DNA of 22,758 nucleotides from Segatella copri (GTDB lineage Bacteria; Bacteroidota; Bacteroidia; Bacteroidales; Bacteroidaceae): positions 1-22,758 of the forward strand of contig NZ_JAHOEA010000056.1 of the NCBI RefSeq assembly GCF_019127135.1, in the 5' to 3' direction. The notes under the pieces were generated by a model. The model had not been told where the DNA came from, made no database searches, and was given only the letters and a program-made list of their open reading frames with translations. Made by a program: the position numbers and the translations under genes. Below, piece after piece: positions 1-8,700 of this stretch (position 1 is the first letter of the stretch; each line of letters begins with the position of its first letter).

Positions 1-261
1 ATCTCGTAGGGCAGCCAGCGACGGTTACCGGTAGGGTCGCTCAAAAACTCGGGATGTTGTCCTTGCCTTTTCCGCCTTCGAAGATGCAGGCTACGGCGAA
101 GAGAGGTGCATCGTGCTTGTACGACTTATTCCCCGTTTTCCGGTAAGACTCGGTGAAAACCTGAGTTTCTCATCTTCCTTCATGAAGGTTACCAGGCCTT
201 CCAACTGGCCAGGTGAAGGAATCTTGCTGGCCATGTTAATGAATGTACTGATGTTCATCAT
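1..261 (-). pseudogene. Broken VirE/BT4734-like mobile-element protein
   Basis: Reading leftward from an ATG at 258 (or the adjacent ATG at 261), the first frame gives about 33 residues beginning MNISTFINMASKIPSPG. The homology then continues in a second frame from about position 160, including the stretches KSYKHDAPLFAVACIFEGGK and GKDNI. That frame stops near position 42. A third frame then gives PEFLSDPTGNRRWLPYE up to the window edge. The first two pieces resemble the N-terminal BT4734/VirE_N domain. The last resembles the DPTGNRRWLP signature of the VirE ATPase-like domain, which normally lies hundreds of residues downstream. The remnant therefore shows two frame changes plus a large internal deletion. 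It is probably a relic of an integrated element. The left boundary is outside the window, so sequencing error cannot be excluded for the frameshifts, but it would not explain the deletion. Confidence 0.7.
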
Positions 262-275
262 CTCCTAAAAATTTT

Positions 276-292
276 ATATTGTTATACAATAT
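276..292. promoter_or_regulatory. Short palindrome upstream of the VirE remnant
   Basis: ATATTGT and ACAATAT flank a TAT centre, 15 bases upstream of the relic start codon. It could be an old operator. The surrounding sequence is very AT-rich, so chance is a real alternative. Confidence 0.2.
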
Positions 293-379
293 ATGTATCA
301 GTTATTTGTTTTATTATAGGTAAGCAGATTGTTGAATCTGTTTTACATGGTGCAAAGATAATAAAAAGAAAATAAAAAA

Positions 380-400
380 GAGTTCCCGTAGTGGGAACTC
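380..400. terminator. Bidirectional intrinsic terminator
   Basis: An 8-bp perfect stem (GAGTTCCC / GGGAACTC) closes a GTAGT loop. The rightward side is followed by a T-rich tract. The leftward side reads into CTTTTTTATTTTC on the minus strand. The arrangement suits termination in both directions. What it now serves is unclear, since no intact gene abuts it. Confidence 0.55.
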
Positions 401-549
401 GTTTATATATATATTTTATTTTTTTTAATAAAATTTTTATATTTAACATCAGTTTTACAGTAGACAAGCAACGACTTATCGAAGCAGCCTTCGATGATGG
501 TTACTTTTTTAATAAATAATACTTTTGAATTGGTTTTTTAAATTAAAAA

Positions 550-577
550 GTGGAATCCGGCAACCGCCGGATTCCAC
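550..577 (-). terminator. Strong hairpin, likely leftward terminator
   Basis: A 12-bp perfect stem (GTGGAATCCGGC with its complement) encloses an AACC tetraloop. On the minus strand the stem is followed by CTTTTTAATTT, a U-rich tail suited to leftward termination. No minus-strand gene is visible just to the right, so it may be a leftover from a deleted gene. Confidence 0.5.
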
Positions 578-601
578 AGATATCGTAATGTTTTTTTGAC
601 G

Positions 602-676
602 TTTCGCAAGTTTATGCCCCACACGCCCTGAACCAATGGTCACCGGCCGAAGGGAAAGGTAAAGGGCAGAAGCTTC
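602..676 (+). repeat. Degraded GCCCTGAA repeat module
   Basis: The segment begins TTTCGCAAG, then seven bases, then CCCACACGCCCTGAA. The same pattern and spacing recur at 3105-3135. The AAGGGCAGAAGCTTCT half follows only after about 29 extra bases. This looks like a GCCCTGAAAGGGCAGAAGCT unit with an insertion in its loop. It belongs to the family seen at 3105-3327, 5652-5705 and 20135-20231. Confidence 0.55.
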
Positions 677-789
677 TGGAGCTTTTGGGTCTTCAGCTCG
701 TTCTTGAACCACATGCGAAAGTTCAGCAGTTTATATTCGGGGGATTTGCTGGTAATTCGCTGATAACTTGCAGATTTGTTGCGATTTTC

Positions 790-820
790 TTGGTGGTTTC
801 GAAGAAAAAGTGTATTTTTG
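790..820 (+). promoter_or_regulatory. Bacteroidota-type promoter for the 50-aa gene
   Basis: TTGG at 790-793 is separated by 19 bases from TATTTTTG at 813-820, matching the TTTG / TAnnTTTG sigma-ABfr pattern. The start codon lies 39 bases downstream. The presence of this promoter is the main argument that the small gene is real. Confidence 0.65.
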
Positions 821-859
821 CGGCAGATTACAATCAAAGAATTTTAAAAGAGAACTGTT

Positions 860-1012
860 ATGGATACATTGGATAAAGAATTTTGGGAAAAACGTGAAGC
901 AGCTATGAAAAGATTTATGGCAGCTAAAGAACGTAAAAAGACTCGTGTAGCCGAAATCACTAAGAGCCTTTGTGAGGAATCCATATACACCAATTGTGAT
1001 AAAAACACGTAA
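860..1012 (+). CDS. 50-residue basic small protein, unknown function
   Basis: The frame encodes MDTLDKEFWEKREAAMKRFM followed by a Lys/Arg-rich stretch (AAKERKKTRV) and a short tail ending CDKNT. It has no signal peptide, membrane segment or recognised domain. The N-terminal two thirds is probably one amphipathic, highly charged helix. Support for a real gene comes from the well-placed TTGG-N19-TATTTTTG promoter 39 bases upstream and the long hairpin that starts ten bases after the stop, which would define a single-gene transcript of roughly 250 bases. It converges on the PorE-like gene. It could be a nucleic-acid-binding small protein, but that rests only on charge. An alternative is that the transcript is a small RNA and the reading frame incidental. 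Confidence 0.6.
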   Translation: MDTLDKEFWEKREAAMKRFMAAKERKKTRVAEITKSLCEESIYTNCDKNT

Positions 1013-1021
1013 AATAAGTAG

Positions 1022-1087
1022 GGGGCATAAACTTAAACAGACCGATGTGAACGAGAGTTCATCTCGGTCTGTTTAAGTTTATGCCCT
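1022..1087. terminator. Long near-perfect hairpin between convergent genes
   Basis: A 23-bp perfect stem (outer arm GGGCATAAACTTAAACAG..., inner end GACCGA) continues, after a small internal loop, into a TGAAC/GTTCA stem with a GAGA loop. It sits between the stop of the small gene (1012) and the stop of the PorE-like gene (1093). A bidirectional terminator is the likely role. Neither side has a proper T-run, so it could instead be a processing or stability hairpin, or a tiny mobile palindrome. Confidence 0.6.
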
Positions 1088-1092
1088 TCCTG

Positions 1093-3075
1093 TCAAAACA
1101 ATTTATAGGTAGTGCGGAGCACTTTGAACTCGGTTCGGCGGTTCAGCTGGTTGCAGATTTCCTGATGCTCCTTGCTTTGCTTCAGGATAAACTCTTCGCT
1201 GAGCACATCGCCTTCCTTGAGCCAAGGATACTTCTCGGTGAGTTTCTTGCGCACATTCTTCGGCTTCTCCTTGCCGTAGCCCACAGGGGTGAGGCGCTCT
1301 TTCTCTATGCCGTGTTTTATCAGATAATCTACTACCGATTGGGCGCGGCGCTGAGACAGATGCTTGTTATATTCGCTGTTTCCCTTGTAGTCGCAATGGG
1401 CGCTGAGCTCGATGGTAACGTGCGGGTTCTCTTTCAGCAGCGTTACCAGCTGGTCGAGGGCTGTTGTACTGGCTTCGGTAAGGGTTGCCTTGTCGAAATC
1501 GTAGAAGATGTTGTCGATGAGTACAGGGGCTGTGATGGAAGCCAGCGGGAACTGGAGCACGTATTCCTTACTCTCTTTAGCCGAATCAACCCGAAGTTCT
1601 TCCTTGTGGTTAAGGTAGCCTTTGCAGGATGCCATCACCAGGTAGTCGACATGCGGATTGATAGGGAGGACAAACGAACCGTCGCCCTTGACGGATAGTT
1701 TCCTGTTCGTTCCGTCGTTGCCTACGATTCTCACCTCTGCGGCAGGCAGTTCATAACCGTCTTTCTCGTAAACCCATCCCTTCATTGTGGTAACAATCTC
1801 CGGATTCTCGAAGGAGTAGATATGATCGTAGCCTCTTCCGTCTTTTCTGTTAGAGCAGAAGAAACCCTGGTTGTGGAGACCCTCGAAAGTCATTCCGAAG
1901 TCATCGGCTTCTGTATTCAGCGGATAGCCGGGGTGGGTGAGTTCATATTTCCGGGTGATGGAATTTACTTTGGCGATATAGATGTCGAGTCCACCCATTC
2001 CCACATGACCGTTGCTGCTGAAGTAAAAGTCGCCGTTAGGACGGAAGGTTGGGAACATCTCATCGCCTGGGGTGTTGATAGGTTCTCCCAGGTTCTCTAC
2101 GCCGCCCAGTCCGGCAGGAGTGATGCGCACTCGCCAGATGTCGAGACCGCCCTTTCCGCCCGGCATGTCTGATACGAAATAGAGCCATTCGCCATCAGGA
2201 GAGATGGCTGGATGGGCAAAACAACTGAGCGTATCTTTGCTGATTTCCAGATTTGTAGGCTTGCTCCAGGCTGCATCTGAGCGGTTGGAGGTTACTATCT
2301 GGGCTAAGCGGGGCGAAGTGGGATCGGTGGTACACTGGGTGAGGTACATCTGCTTGCCGTCTGGGGTAAAGCAGCATGCGCCCTCTTCGTAGTCGGTGTT
2401 GAGACCGGTTCCGATGGCTTCCGGCTTGCTCCATTTGCCTTTGTCGTCCTTTTCAGAGAAGAAGATGTCGGCAGATTTCGTTCCCGTCACTCCGTTCATA
2501 TCGCTGCCCTGGGCTTCGTTGCGGGTTGAGGTGAAATAGAGCTGACTGTTGTCATCGCTGAGGAACATAGGCGAATAGTCGTCTCTTCGGGAATTGAAAA
2601 CATCCATCCGCTTTACCTTGTACCGGCTTCCTTCCTTCTTCCAGACTGGGGCTTTTCGTGCCGATTCGAGTCCGTTCTTTACCAGCATGTTGTCGGGCAT
2701 GGAATCGAGCAGGAATTCGAATTCCTTAGCTGCCTGTCTGTAACTTCCGTTCTTCAGGAGAAGCCGGGCGTAAGCCAGGCGGTCGGTGAGGTCCGCCTGC
2801 TTGTATCGGATGGCATTGCTGTAGGCAGCCAGTGCCTTTGGCGTACTGTTGATTTTATCATAGCAGCGTGCCATCTTTAGAGCCACCTTGCCTCGGGCAG
2901 CCCGCTCTTTGGTAGGTGTTTTGGTGTACACCTTTTTATATTGGGTTGCCGCATCGTAGTATTCGCCTAAAGAAAGATGCTTGTCTGCTTTCTTCAGGTT
3001 CTGTTCAATGCCGCAACTTATCAGAAAGAGGCAGCAAAAGACTGTTATGATTTGGTAATATCTAATCTGCTTCAT
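1093..3075 (-). CDS. porE: PorE-like OmpA-family lipoprotein (type IX secretion)
   Basis: The 660-residue protein starts with a lipoprotein signal ending LISC, with the lipidated cysteine at residue 21. In order it shows helical TPR-like repeats (about 25-150), a WD40-like PD40 beta-propeller with repeated SPDG/DIW-type blades (about 155-430), a carboxypeptidase-regulatory-like domain (about 435-515) and a C-terminal OmpA peptidoglycan-binding domain (about 520-655, with YDFDKATL, an Asp near 561 and LSQRRAQ). This four-part architecture and length match PorE (PG1058) of the type IX secretion system. PorE is an outer-membrane lipoprotein thought to anchor the machine to peptidoglycan. No consensus promoter was seen directly upstream, where a large palindrome separates the gene from topB. 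Other OmpA/TPR/PD40 lipoproteins exist in the phylum, so the exact orthology is likely but not proven. Confidence 0.8.
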   Translation of the reverse strand: MKQIRYYQIITVFCCLFLISCGIEQNLKKADKHLSLGEYYDAATQYKKVYTKTPTKERAARGKVALKMARCYDKINSTPKALAAYSNAIRYKQADLTDRLAYARLLLKNGSYRQAAKEFEFLLDSMPDNMLVKNGLESARKAPVWKKEGSRYKVKRMDVFNSRRDDYSPMFLSDDNSQLYFTSTRNEAQGSDMNGVTGTKSADIFFSEKDDKGKWSKPEAIGTGLNTDYEEGACCFTPDGKQMYLTQCTTDPTSPRLAQIVTSNRSDAAWSKPTNLEISKDTLSCFAHPAISPDGEWLYFVSDMPGGKGGLDIWRVRITPAGLGGVENLGEPINTPGDEMFPTFRPNGDFYFSSNGHVGMGGLDIYIAKVNSITRKYELTHPGYPLNTEADDFGMTFEGLHNQGFFCSNRKDGRGYDHIYSFENPEIVTTMKGWVYEKDGYELPAAEVRIVGNDGTNRKLSVKGDGSFVLPINPHVDYLVMASCKGYLNHKEELRVDSAKESKEYVLQFPLASITAPVLIDNIFYDFDKATLTEASTTALDQLVTLLKENPHVTIELSAHCDYKGNSEYNKHLSQRRAQSVVDYLIKHGIEKERLTPVGYGKEKPKNVRKKLTEKYPWLKEGDVLSEEFILKQSKEHQEICNQLNRRTEFKVLRTTYKLF

Positions 3076-3104
3076 ACTGGAACAACTTAATTATTTTACT
3101 GAAC

Positions 3105-3327
3105 TTTCGCAAGCAACTCTCCCACACGCCCTGAAAGGGCAGAAGCTCCTAGCCCAGGGCAACGCCCTGGGTCATTATGGACGCAAACCTGTCGCCCTGT
3201 AAGGGCAAAAGCTTCAAAGAACGAGGCAATTTATAAGGCTTTTGCCCTTACAGGGCGCCTTGCAGACTGCTACTATACCCAGGGCGTTGCCCTGGGCTAG
3301 GAGCTTCTGCCCTTTCAGGGCGTGTGG
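3105..3327. repeat. Large palindrome made of two inverted multi-hairpin modules
   Basis: Arms at about 3122-3214 and 3237-3327 are inverted copies of the same 90-base module with a 22-base spacer. Each arm itself contains three small palindromes: GCCCTGAAAGGGC, CCCAGGGCAACGCCCTGGG and GCCCTGTAAGGGC, followed by AGAAGC or AAAAGC. The arms are almost identical apart from a divergent block in the middle of each. The structure fills the gap between the end of topB and the start of the PorE-like gene. It resembles a BIME-like pair of REP elements. It may act as a terminator or RNA-stabilising structure for topB; that is inference. Confidence 0.8.
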
Positions 3328-3355
3328 AGCTTATATGTGAAACTTGAGTTATATC

Positions 3356-5545
3356 TTATAACATCTGCGAGAATGGCTGGCGATATTGACAGCCTGATTT
3401 CCAGTTGCTGCATCCATAGGCGGTCTTGCCCTTGATGATGACGCCCTTGCCGCAGAGCGGGCATGGCTTGCCTACCATTGGGTCGGCTGGAGCCTGAGGA
3501 GCAGAAACCGGCTGTGCTGCTGCATTCTGCGTATCTGCATTTTGTGCAGTAGCTTCATCCTTTTTCTTGGCTGGCATCTTCTTAGCAGGAGTCTTTCGGG
3601 CAGCCGGCTTCTTGGCAGCCGGTTTCTTCTTGAGGTCTTCCTCTGTCATGATGGTCACTCTCCGGTTGCTGTTGTCTGACAACACATCGATGACTATCTT
3701 GTTGATCTGTTCTTTCAGTCCGTTGATGAAGTCGGCAGGATCGTAGGTCTTGTGTTCGATGTCGCGGAGTTTCTTCTCCCAGATACCGGTCAGTTCGCAA
3801 CTCTTCAGCAGTTCCTCATGGATGGTGTCAATGAGTTCGATGCCTGTCGGGGTTGCCATCAGATTCTTGCGCTGGCGACGGATGTAGTGGCGCTTGAAGA
3901 GGGTCTCGATGATGCCGGCACGGGAGGATGGCCGGCCGATTCCGTTCTCCTTCAATGCTGCACGAAGTTCTTCGTCTTCTACGAATTTGCCGGCTGTCTC
4001 CATCGCACGCAGCAGGGTTGCCTCGGTATAATACTTAGGTGGCGTGGTCCATTTCTCCGTCAGGGTAGGCTGATGCTCTCCCGATTCGCCTTTTGTGAAG
4101 GATGGGAGGGTTCTTTCTTCTACCACTTCCTTCTTGGCACCATTACCTGAGTCTGCATTTCCGTTGGCGTTATCTGAAGCATCATCGTCATCTGCATTCT
4201 TTACATCCTTGGCATAGACTACTCGCCAGCCCGGTTCGAGAATCTCCTTACCGCTCACCTTGAACTCTATCTTTTCCGGTTTCGGTCCGTCTTCGTTGAT
4301 GACTTCGCCCAAAACGGTGGTGGTAGAGAATTTACAATCCGGATAGAACACGCTGATAAAGCGCTTGGCGATGAGATCATACACGTTTGCCTCCATATCG
4401 GTGAGTCCGGTTGGCGGAACACCGGTTGGGATGATGGCGTGGTGGTCGGTCACCTTGCTGTTATCGAATACTTTCTTGCTCTTAGGCAACTTCTTGCTGA
4501 TTGTTGCGAGCTGCTGGATGAGCGGGAGGTATTTCTGCTGACTCATGATCTTTGCCTGACTTACTCCGTTCAGAATCTGCGGACATTTCGGATAGATATC
4601 GTCGGTTAGGAACTGGGTATCTACACGAGGATAAGTGGTGTACTTCTTCTCGTAGAGACTCTGGATGAGCTTCAGCGTAATATCGGCAGAGTAGGCAAAC
4701 TTCTTGTTGCAATCCACCTGCAGCGAGGTGAGGTCGTAGAGATGAGGCGGCGCTTCGTTTCCCTTTTTCTTGCTTACATCTGTAACCGTGAAGGGTTTGC
4801 CAGCGATGGTACTGAATGCTTTCTCGCCTTCCTCCTTGCTGGTAAACTTGCCGCTGGTGGCGGTAAACTGGGTGTCGCGGTAGATGGTGGCGAGTACCCA
4901 GTAAGGTTCGGAAACGAAGTTGTCGATTTCTTTCTGGCGGTTTACGATGAGGGCAAGGGTAGGGGTCTGCACTCTACCGATGCTGAGCACCTGTTTGTTC
5001 TGACCGTATTTCAATGTGTAAAGTCGGGTGGCGTTCATGCCGAGAATCCAGTCGCCGATGGCACGGGAAAGTCCGGCAAGATAGAGTGACTGATATTCCC
5101 CCTGGTCTTTCAGTTCCTGGAAGCCCTGCTTGATGGCCTCATCGGTCATGGATGAAATCCACAGTCTCTTGACCGGGCATTTTGCCTGCGCCTTCTGCAT
5201 CACCCATCTCTGGATAAGCTCTCCTTCCTGTCCGGCGTCACCGCAGTTGATGATGCTGTCGGCAGCCTGCATCAGTTTCTCGATGGTAGCAAACTGCTTC
5301 TTGATGCCTTCATCGTTGATGAGCTTGATACCGAATCGCTGTGGAATCATCGGCAACGCCGAAAGGCTCCAATGTTTCCACATCGGAGTATAATCATCTG
5401 GTTCCTTCAGCTCACAAAGGTGGCCGAAGGTCCATGTTACTTGGTAACCATTACCTTCCATATAACCGTCGCGTGCCGTGGTAGCCCCGATGATTCGGGC
5501 GATATCCTTAGCCACACTCGGTTTCTCTGCTATACAAACTATCAT
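3356..5545 (-). CDS. topB: DNA topoisomerase III
   Basis: This is a 729-residue type IA topoisomerase that cuts one strand through a 5'-phosphotyrosyl link and resolves recombination and replication intermediates with RecQ-type helicases. The TOPRIM domain opens with MIVCIAEKPSVAKDIA (Glu7) and has GDAGQEGE at 102-109 (Asp103, Glu107). The usual second Asp of DxD is Gly105. SIGRVQTPTLALIVNRQKEI begins at residue 188. The catalytic tyrosine is Tyr305 in TTYPRVDT. A Lys/Ala/Pro-rich, histone-H1-like linker (about 640-670) leads to a C-terminal zinc finger with cysteines 695, 698, 712 and 719. The gene has its own TACCTTTG box upstream and lies between repeat-filled gaps. The family call is secure. 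Confidence 0.95.
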   Translation of the reverse strand: MIVCIAEKPSVAKDIARIIGATTARDGYMEGNGYQVTWTFGHLCELKEPDDYTPMWKHWSLSALPMIPQRFGIKLINDEGIKKQFATIEKLMQAADSIINCGDAGQEGELIQRWVMQKAQAKCPVKRLWISSMTDEAIKQGFQELKDQGEYQSLYLAGLSRAIGDWILGMNATRLYTLKYGQNKQVLSIGRVQTPTLALIVNRQKEIDNFVSEPYWVLATIYRDTQFTATSGKFTSKEEGEKAFSTIAGKPFTVTDVSKKKGNEAPPHLYDLTSLQVDCNKKFAYSADITLKLIQSLYEKKYTTYPRVDTQFLTDDIYPKCPQILNGVSQAKIMSQQKYLPLIQQLATISKKLPKSKKVFDNSKVTDHHAIIPTGVPPTGLTDMEANVYDLIAKRFISVFYPDCKFSTTTVLGEVINEDGPKPEKIEFKVSGKEILEPGWRVVYAKDVKNADDDDASDNANGNADSGNGAKKEVVEERTLPSFTKGESGEHQPTLTEKWTTPPKYYTEATLLRAMETAGKFVEDEELRAALKENGIGRPSSRAGIIETLFKRHYIRRQRKNLMATPTGIELIDTIHEELLKSCELTGIWEKKLRDIEHKTYDPADFINGLKEQINKIVIDVLSDNSNRRVTIMTEEDLKKKPAAKKPAARKTPAKKMPAKKKDEATAQNADTQNAAAQPVSAPQAPADPMVGKPCPLCGKGVIIKGKTAYGCSNWKSGCQYRQPFSQML

Positions 5546-5567
5546 GTTTTATTCTTATTTCTGTTTG

Positions 5568-5598
5568 CAAAGGTACAATAAAATAATGAGAATGCCAT
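5568..5598 (-). promoter_or_regulatory. Probable topB promoter
   Basis: On the minus strand TACCTTTG (complement of 5568-5575) fits TAnnTTTG, and ATGG lies 19 bases upstream as an imperfect -33 box. The start codon is 22 bases downstream of the box. Confidence 0.5.
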
Positions 5599-5651
5599 CA
5601 TTTCAGCTCCTTTTTCTCATGGCGGGGAATAAAATATTCCACAAAAAAGGT

Positions 5652-5705
5652 CGCCCTGAAAGAGCAAAAGCTTCTTGCATTCAAAGCTTTTGCCCTTTCA
5701 GGGCG
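5652..5705. repeat. Inverted pair of single GCCCTGAAAGGGC units
   Basis: Two 22-base arms (CGCCCTGAAAGAGCAAAAGC plus TT, and the inverted CTTTTGCCCTTTCAGGGC form) face each other across a ten-base loop with one mismatch. This is a minimal version of the module at 3105-3327. It lies between the carB stop and the topB promoter, so it could end carB transcripts. Confidence 0.75.
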
Positions 5706-5775
5706 TGTTCGTATAAAACTGCGAAATTGCAAAGCTTGCGCCTTGCCATGCAGAAATATAAATCTGCGTACGAAT

Positions 5776-8700
5776 TTACTCGTACTCCTGCCAGCTCTTA
5801 ATCTGAAGCTGGTCCTGGCTCAATGTGCAGAATGCCTCGATGAAGGCGGAAGCCAGACGGGCATTGGTGATCAGAGGAATGTTGTGGTCGATGGCGCCAC
5901 GACGGATTCTGTAACCATTGGTCAACTCACGCTTGGTATGATTCTTAGGGATGTTGACGATGAGGTCGAACTTGTGGTCAGCAATCATCTGCATCACGTT
6001 AGGGAGATCCTTGTGGTCCTCATCAGGCCATCCTACGGCTGTAGCCTTCACGTTGTTCTCGTTGAGGAACTTCGCTGTACCGGCTGTAGCGTAGATGGTG
6101 TAACCGTTCTTCACCAAAGCCTGGGCAGCGTCGAGCAGAGAAGCCTTCTCCTTGGCACCACCGCTTGAAAGCATAATGCCCTTGTCCTTTGAAGGAATCT
6201 TGTAGCCGGTGGCAATCAAAGAGTTGAGCAATGCCTCCTCGAAAGTATCACCCATACAACCTACCTCACCGGTAGAACTCATGTCCACACCCAAAACTGG
6301 GTCGGCGTTCTGCAAGCGGGCGAATGAGAACTGTGATGCCTTCACACCCATGCGGTCGATATCGAAAGCAGACTTGTCTGGCTTCTGATATGGAGCATCG
6401 AGCATGATGCGTGTAGCCGTCTCGATGAAGTTGCGCTTCAATACCTTGCTCACGAATGGGAACGAACGGGATGCACGGAGATTACACTCGATAACCTTCA
6501 CATCGCGACCCTTAGCCAGGTACTGGATATTGAAAGGACCCGAGATGTTGAGCTCCTTGGCGATGGCACGTGAAATCTTCTTGATCTGACGGGCTGTAGC
6601 GAAGGAAATCTGCTGGGCAGGGAAGGTCATGGTTGCGTCACCAGAGTGAACACCTGCATACTCTACGTGCTCTGAAATACCATACTCTACAATCTCACCG
6701 TTCTGAGCCACACCGTCGAACTCAATCTCGTTGGTCTCTGTCATGAACTGGGAGATAACCACTGGGTACTCCTTAGAAACTTCAGAAGCTGCCTCCAGGA
6801 AGCGACGCAACTCATCATCATCGTGGCAAACGTTCATGGCTGCACCGGAAAGGACGTAAGATGGACGAACGAGAACAGGATAGCCTACCTCGTCGATGAA
6901 CTTCTGAACATCCTCCATTGAGGTGAGGGCGCTCCACTTAGGCTGGTCGATGCCGAGCTTATCGAGCATGGCAGAGAACTTACCGCGGTTCTCGGCACGG
7001 TCGATGTTTACTGGAGATGTACCCAGGATTGGCACAGACTGGCGATGGAGCTTCATAGCCAGGTTGTTTGGAATCTGACCACCTACTGAAACAATCACAC
7101 CACGTGGTGACTCCAGGTCGATGACATCGAGTACACGCTCGAATGAAAGCTCATCGAAGTAGAGACGGTCGCACATATCGTAGTCGGTAGATACGGTCTC
7201 CGGGTTGTAGTTGATCATGATTGATTTGTAACCCAACTTGCGTGCTGTGTTGATGGCGTTTACTGAACACCAGTCGAACTCTACAGAAGAACCGATGCGG
7301 TAAGCACCCGAACCGAGAACGATGACAGACTTCTCGTTCTTGTAGTAGTTGATGTCGTAACCCTCTACGGCGTAAGTCATGTAGAGATAGTTGGTGAGGT
7401 CAGGATGCTCGCTAGCCACGGTAGGGATGCGCTTTACGGCAGGCAGAATGTTCAGCTTCTTACGCTGGGCACGAACTGCGAGCACCTCCTTCTCCATATT
7501 GGTGTTCTGAGTCTTCAATACGAAGCGGCCAATCTGGAAGTCAGAGAAGCCCAATACCTTAGCCTCGCGCAATACCTCGGCAGGAATCTCCTCCAGAGTA
7601 TTATATTCAGAAAGCTTGTGCTTGTAATCTACGATATTCTTCATGCGCTCGATGAACCAAGGGTCAATCTTGGTCAACTCCTCGATGCGCTCGATGGTGT
7701 AACCTTCCTCCAAAGCCTGGGCGATGGCGAAGATACGGAGGTCGGTAGGATTAGAAAGCTCCTCATCCAGGTTATCAAACTTGGTGTGGTCGTTGCCTAC
7801 GAAACCGTGCATTCCCTGACCAATCATACGGAGACCCTTCTGGAGCATCTCTTCGAATGAACGGCCGATAGACATGATTTCGCCTACAGACTTCATGGAA
7901 GAACCAATCTTGCGGCTTACACCGGCAAACTTGGTGAGGTCCCAACGAGGAATCTTGCAAATCATATAGTCGAGTGATGGAGCCACATAAGCTGAGTTAG
8001 GAGTACCCATCTCGCCAATCTGGTCGAGCGTATAACCGAGGGCAATCTTAGCTGCAACGAAGGCGAGCGGATAACCGGTAGCCTTAGAAGCGAGGGCAGA
8101 AGAACGGCTCAAGCGAGCATTGATTTCGATGATACGGTAGTCGTTGGTCTCAGCATTGAAAGCATACTGGATGTTGCACTCACCCACGATGTTGAGGTGA
8201 CGGACGCACTTCACGGCGATGTCCTGCAACATCTTCACCTGCTCGTCGGTGAGAGAACAGGTAGGAGCCACAACGATAGATTCACCTGTATGGATTCCGA
8301 GTGGGTCGAAGTTTTCCATAGAGGCAACGGTGAAGCAGCGGTCGTTCGCATCACGGATGCACTCAAACTCAATCTCCTTCCATCCCTTCAGACTCTCCTC
8401 AACGAGTACCTGAGGTGCGAAAGTGAATGCCGATTCAGCAATCTCCTTGAACTCCTCTTCAGTCTTGCAGACACCAGAACCGAGACCACCCAGCGCGTAG
8501 GCAGAACGGATCATGATAGGGTAGCCGATGTTGCGTGCCGCAGCCACAGCCTCCTCCATGTTCTCGCAAGCGTGGCTTACAGGAACCTTGAGGTCAACCT
8601 TGTTGAGCTCCTTTACGAAGAGGTCGCGGTCTTCTGTGTTCATGATTGCCTCTACCGAGGTACCCAACACATCCACACCATACTCCTTGAGCACACCTTT

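Larger units (their letters stand above)
401..859. other. Gene-poor AT-rich stretch with hairpins and a repeat relic
   Basis: No convincing gene lies between the VirE remnant and the small gene at 860. The stretch contains AT-rich sequence, a second strong hairpin at 550-577, a degraded copy of the GCCCTGAA repeat module at 602-676, and the promoter at 790-820. The short open frames here lack recognisable content. It probably represents scar sequence left around a lost mobile element; that is inference. Confidence 0.5.

Noticed and set aside
401..549. Plus-strand peptide KQRLIEAAFDDGYFFNK near 460-515 as a gene remnant
   Set aside because: Too short, without a start or recognised family, and located in AT-rich DNA, so it cannot be supported.
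1081..1698. Open frame of 205 codons on the plus strand opposite the PorE-like gene
   Set aside because: The opposite strand encodes a clear OmpA domain, and this frame starts inside the hairpin with no family resemblance.
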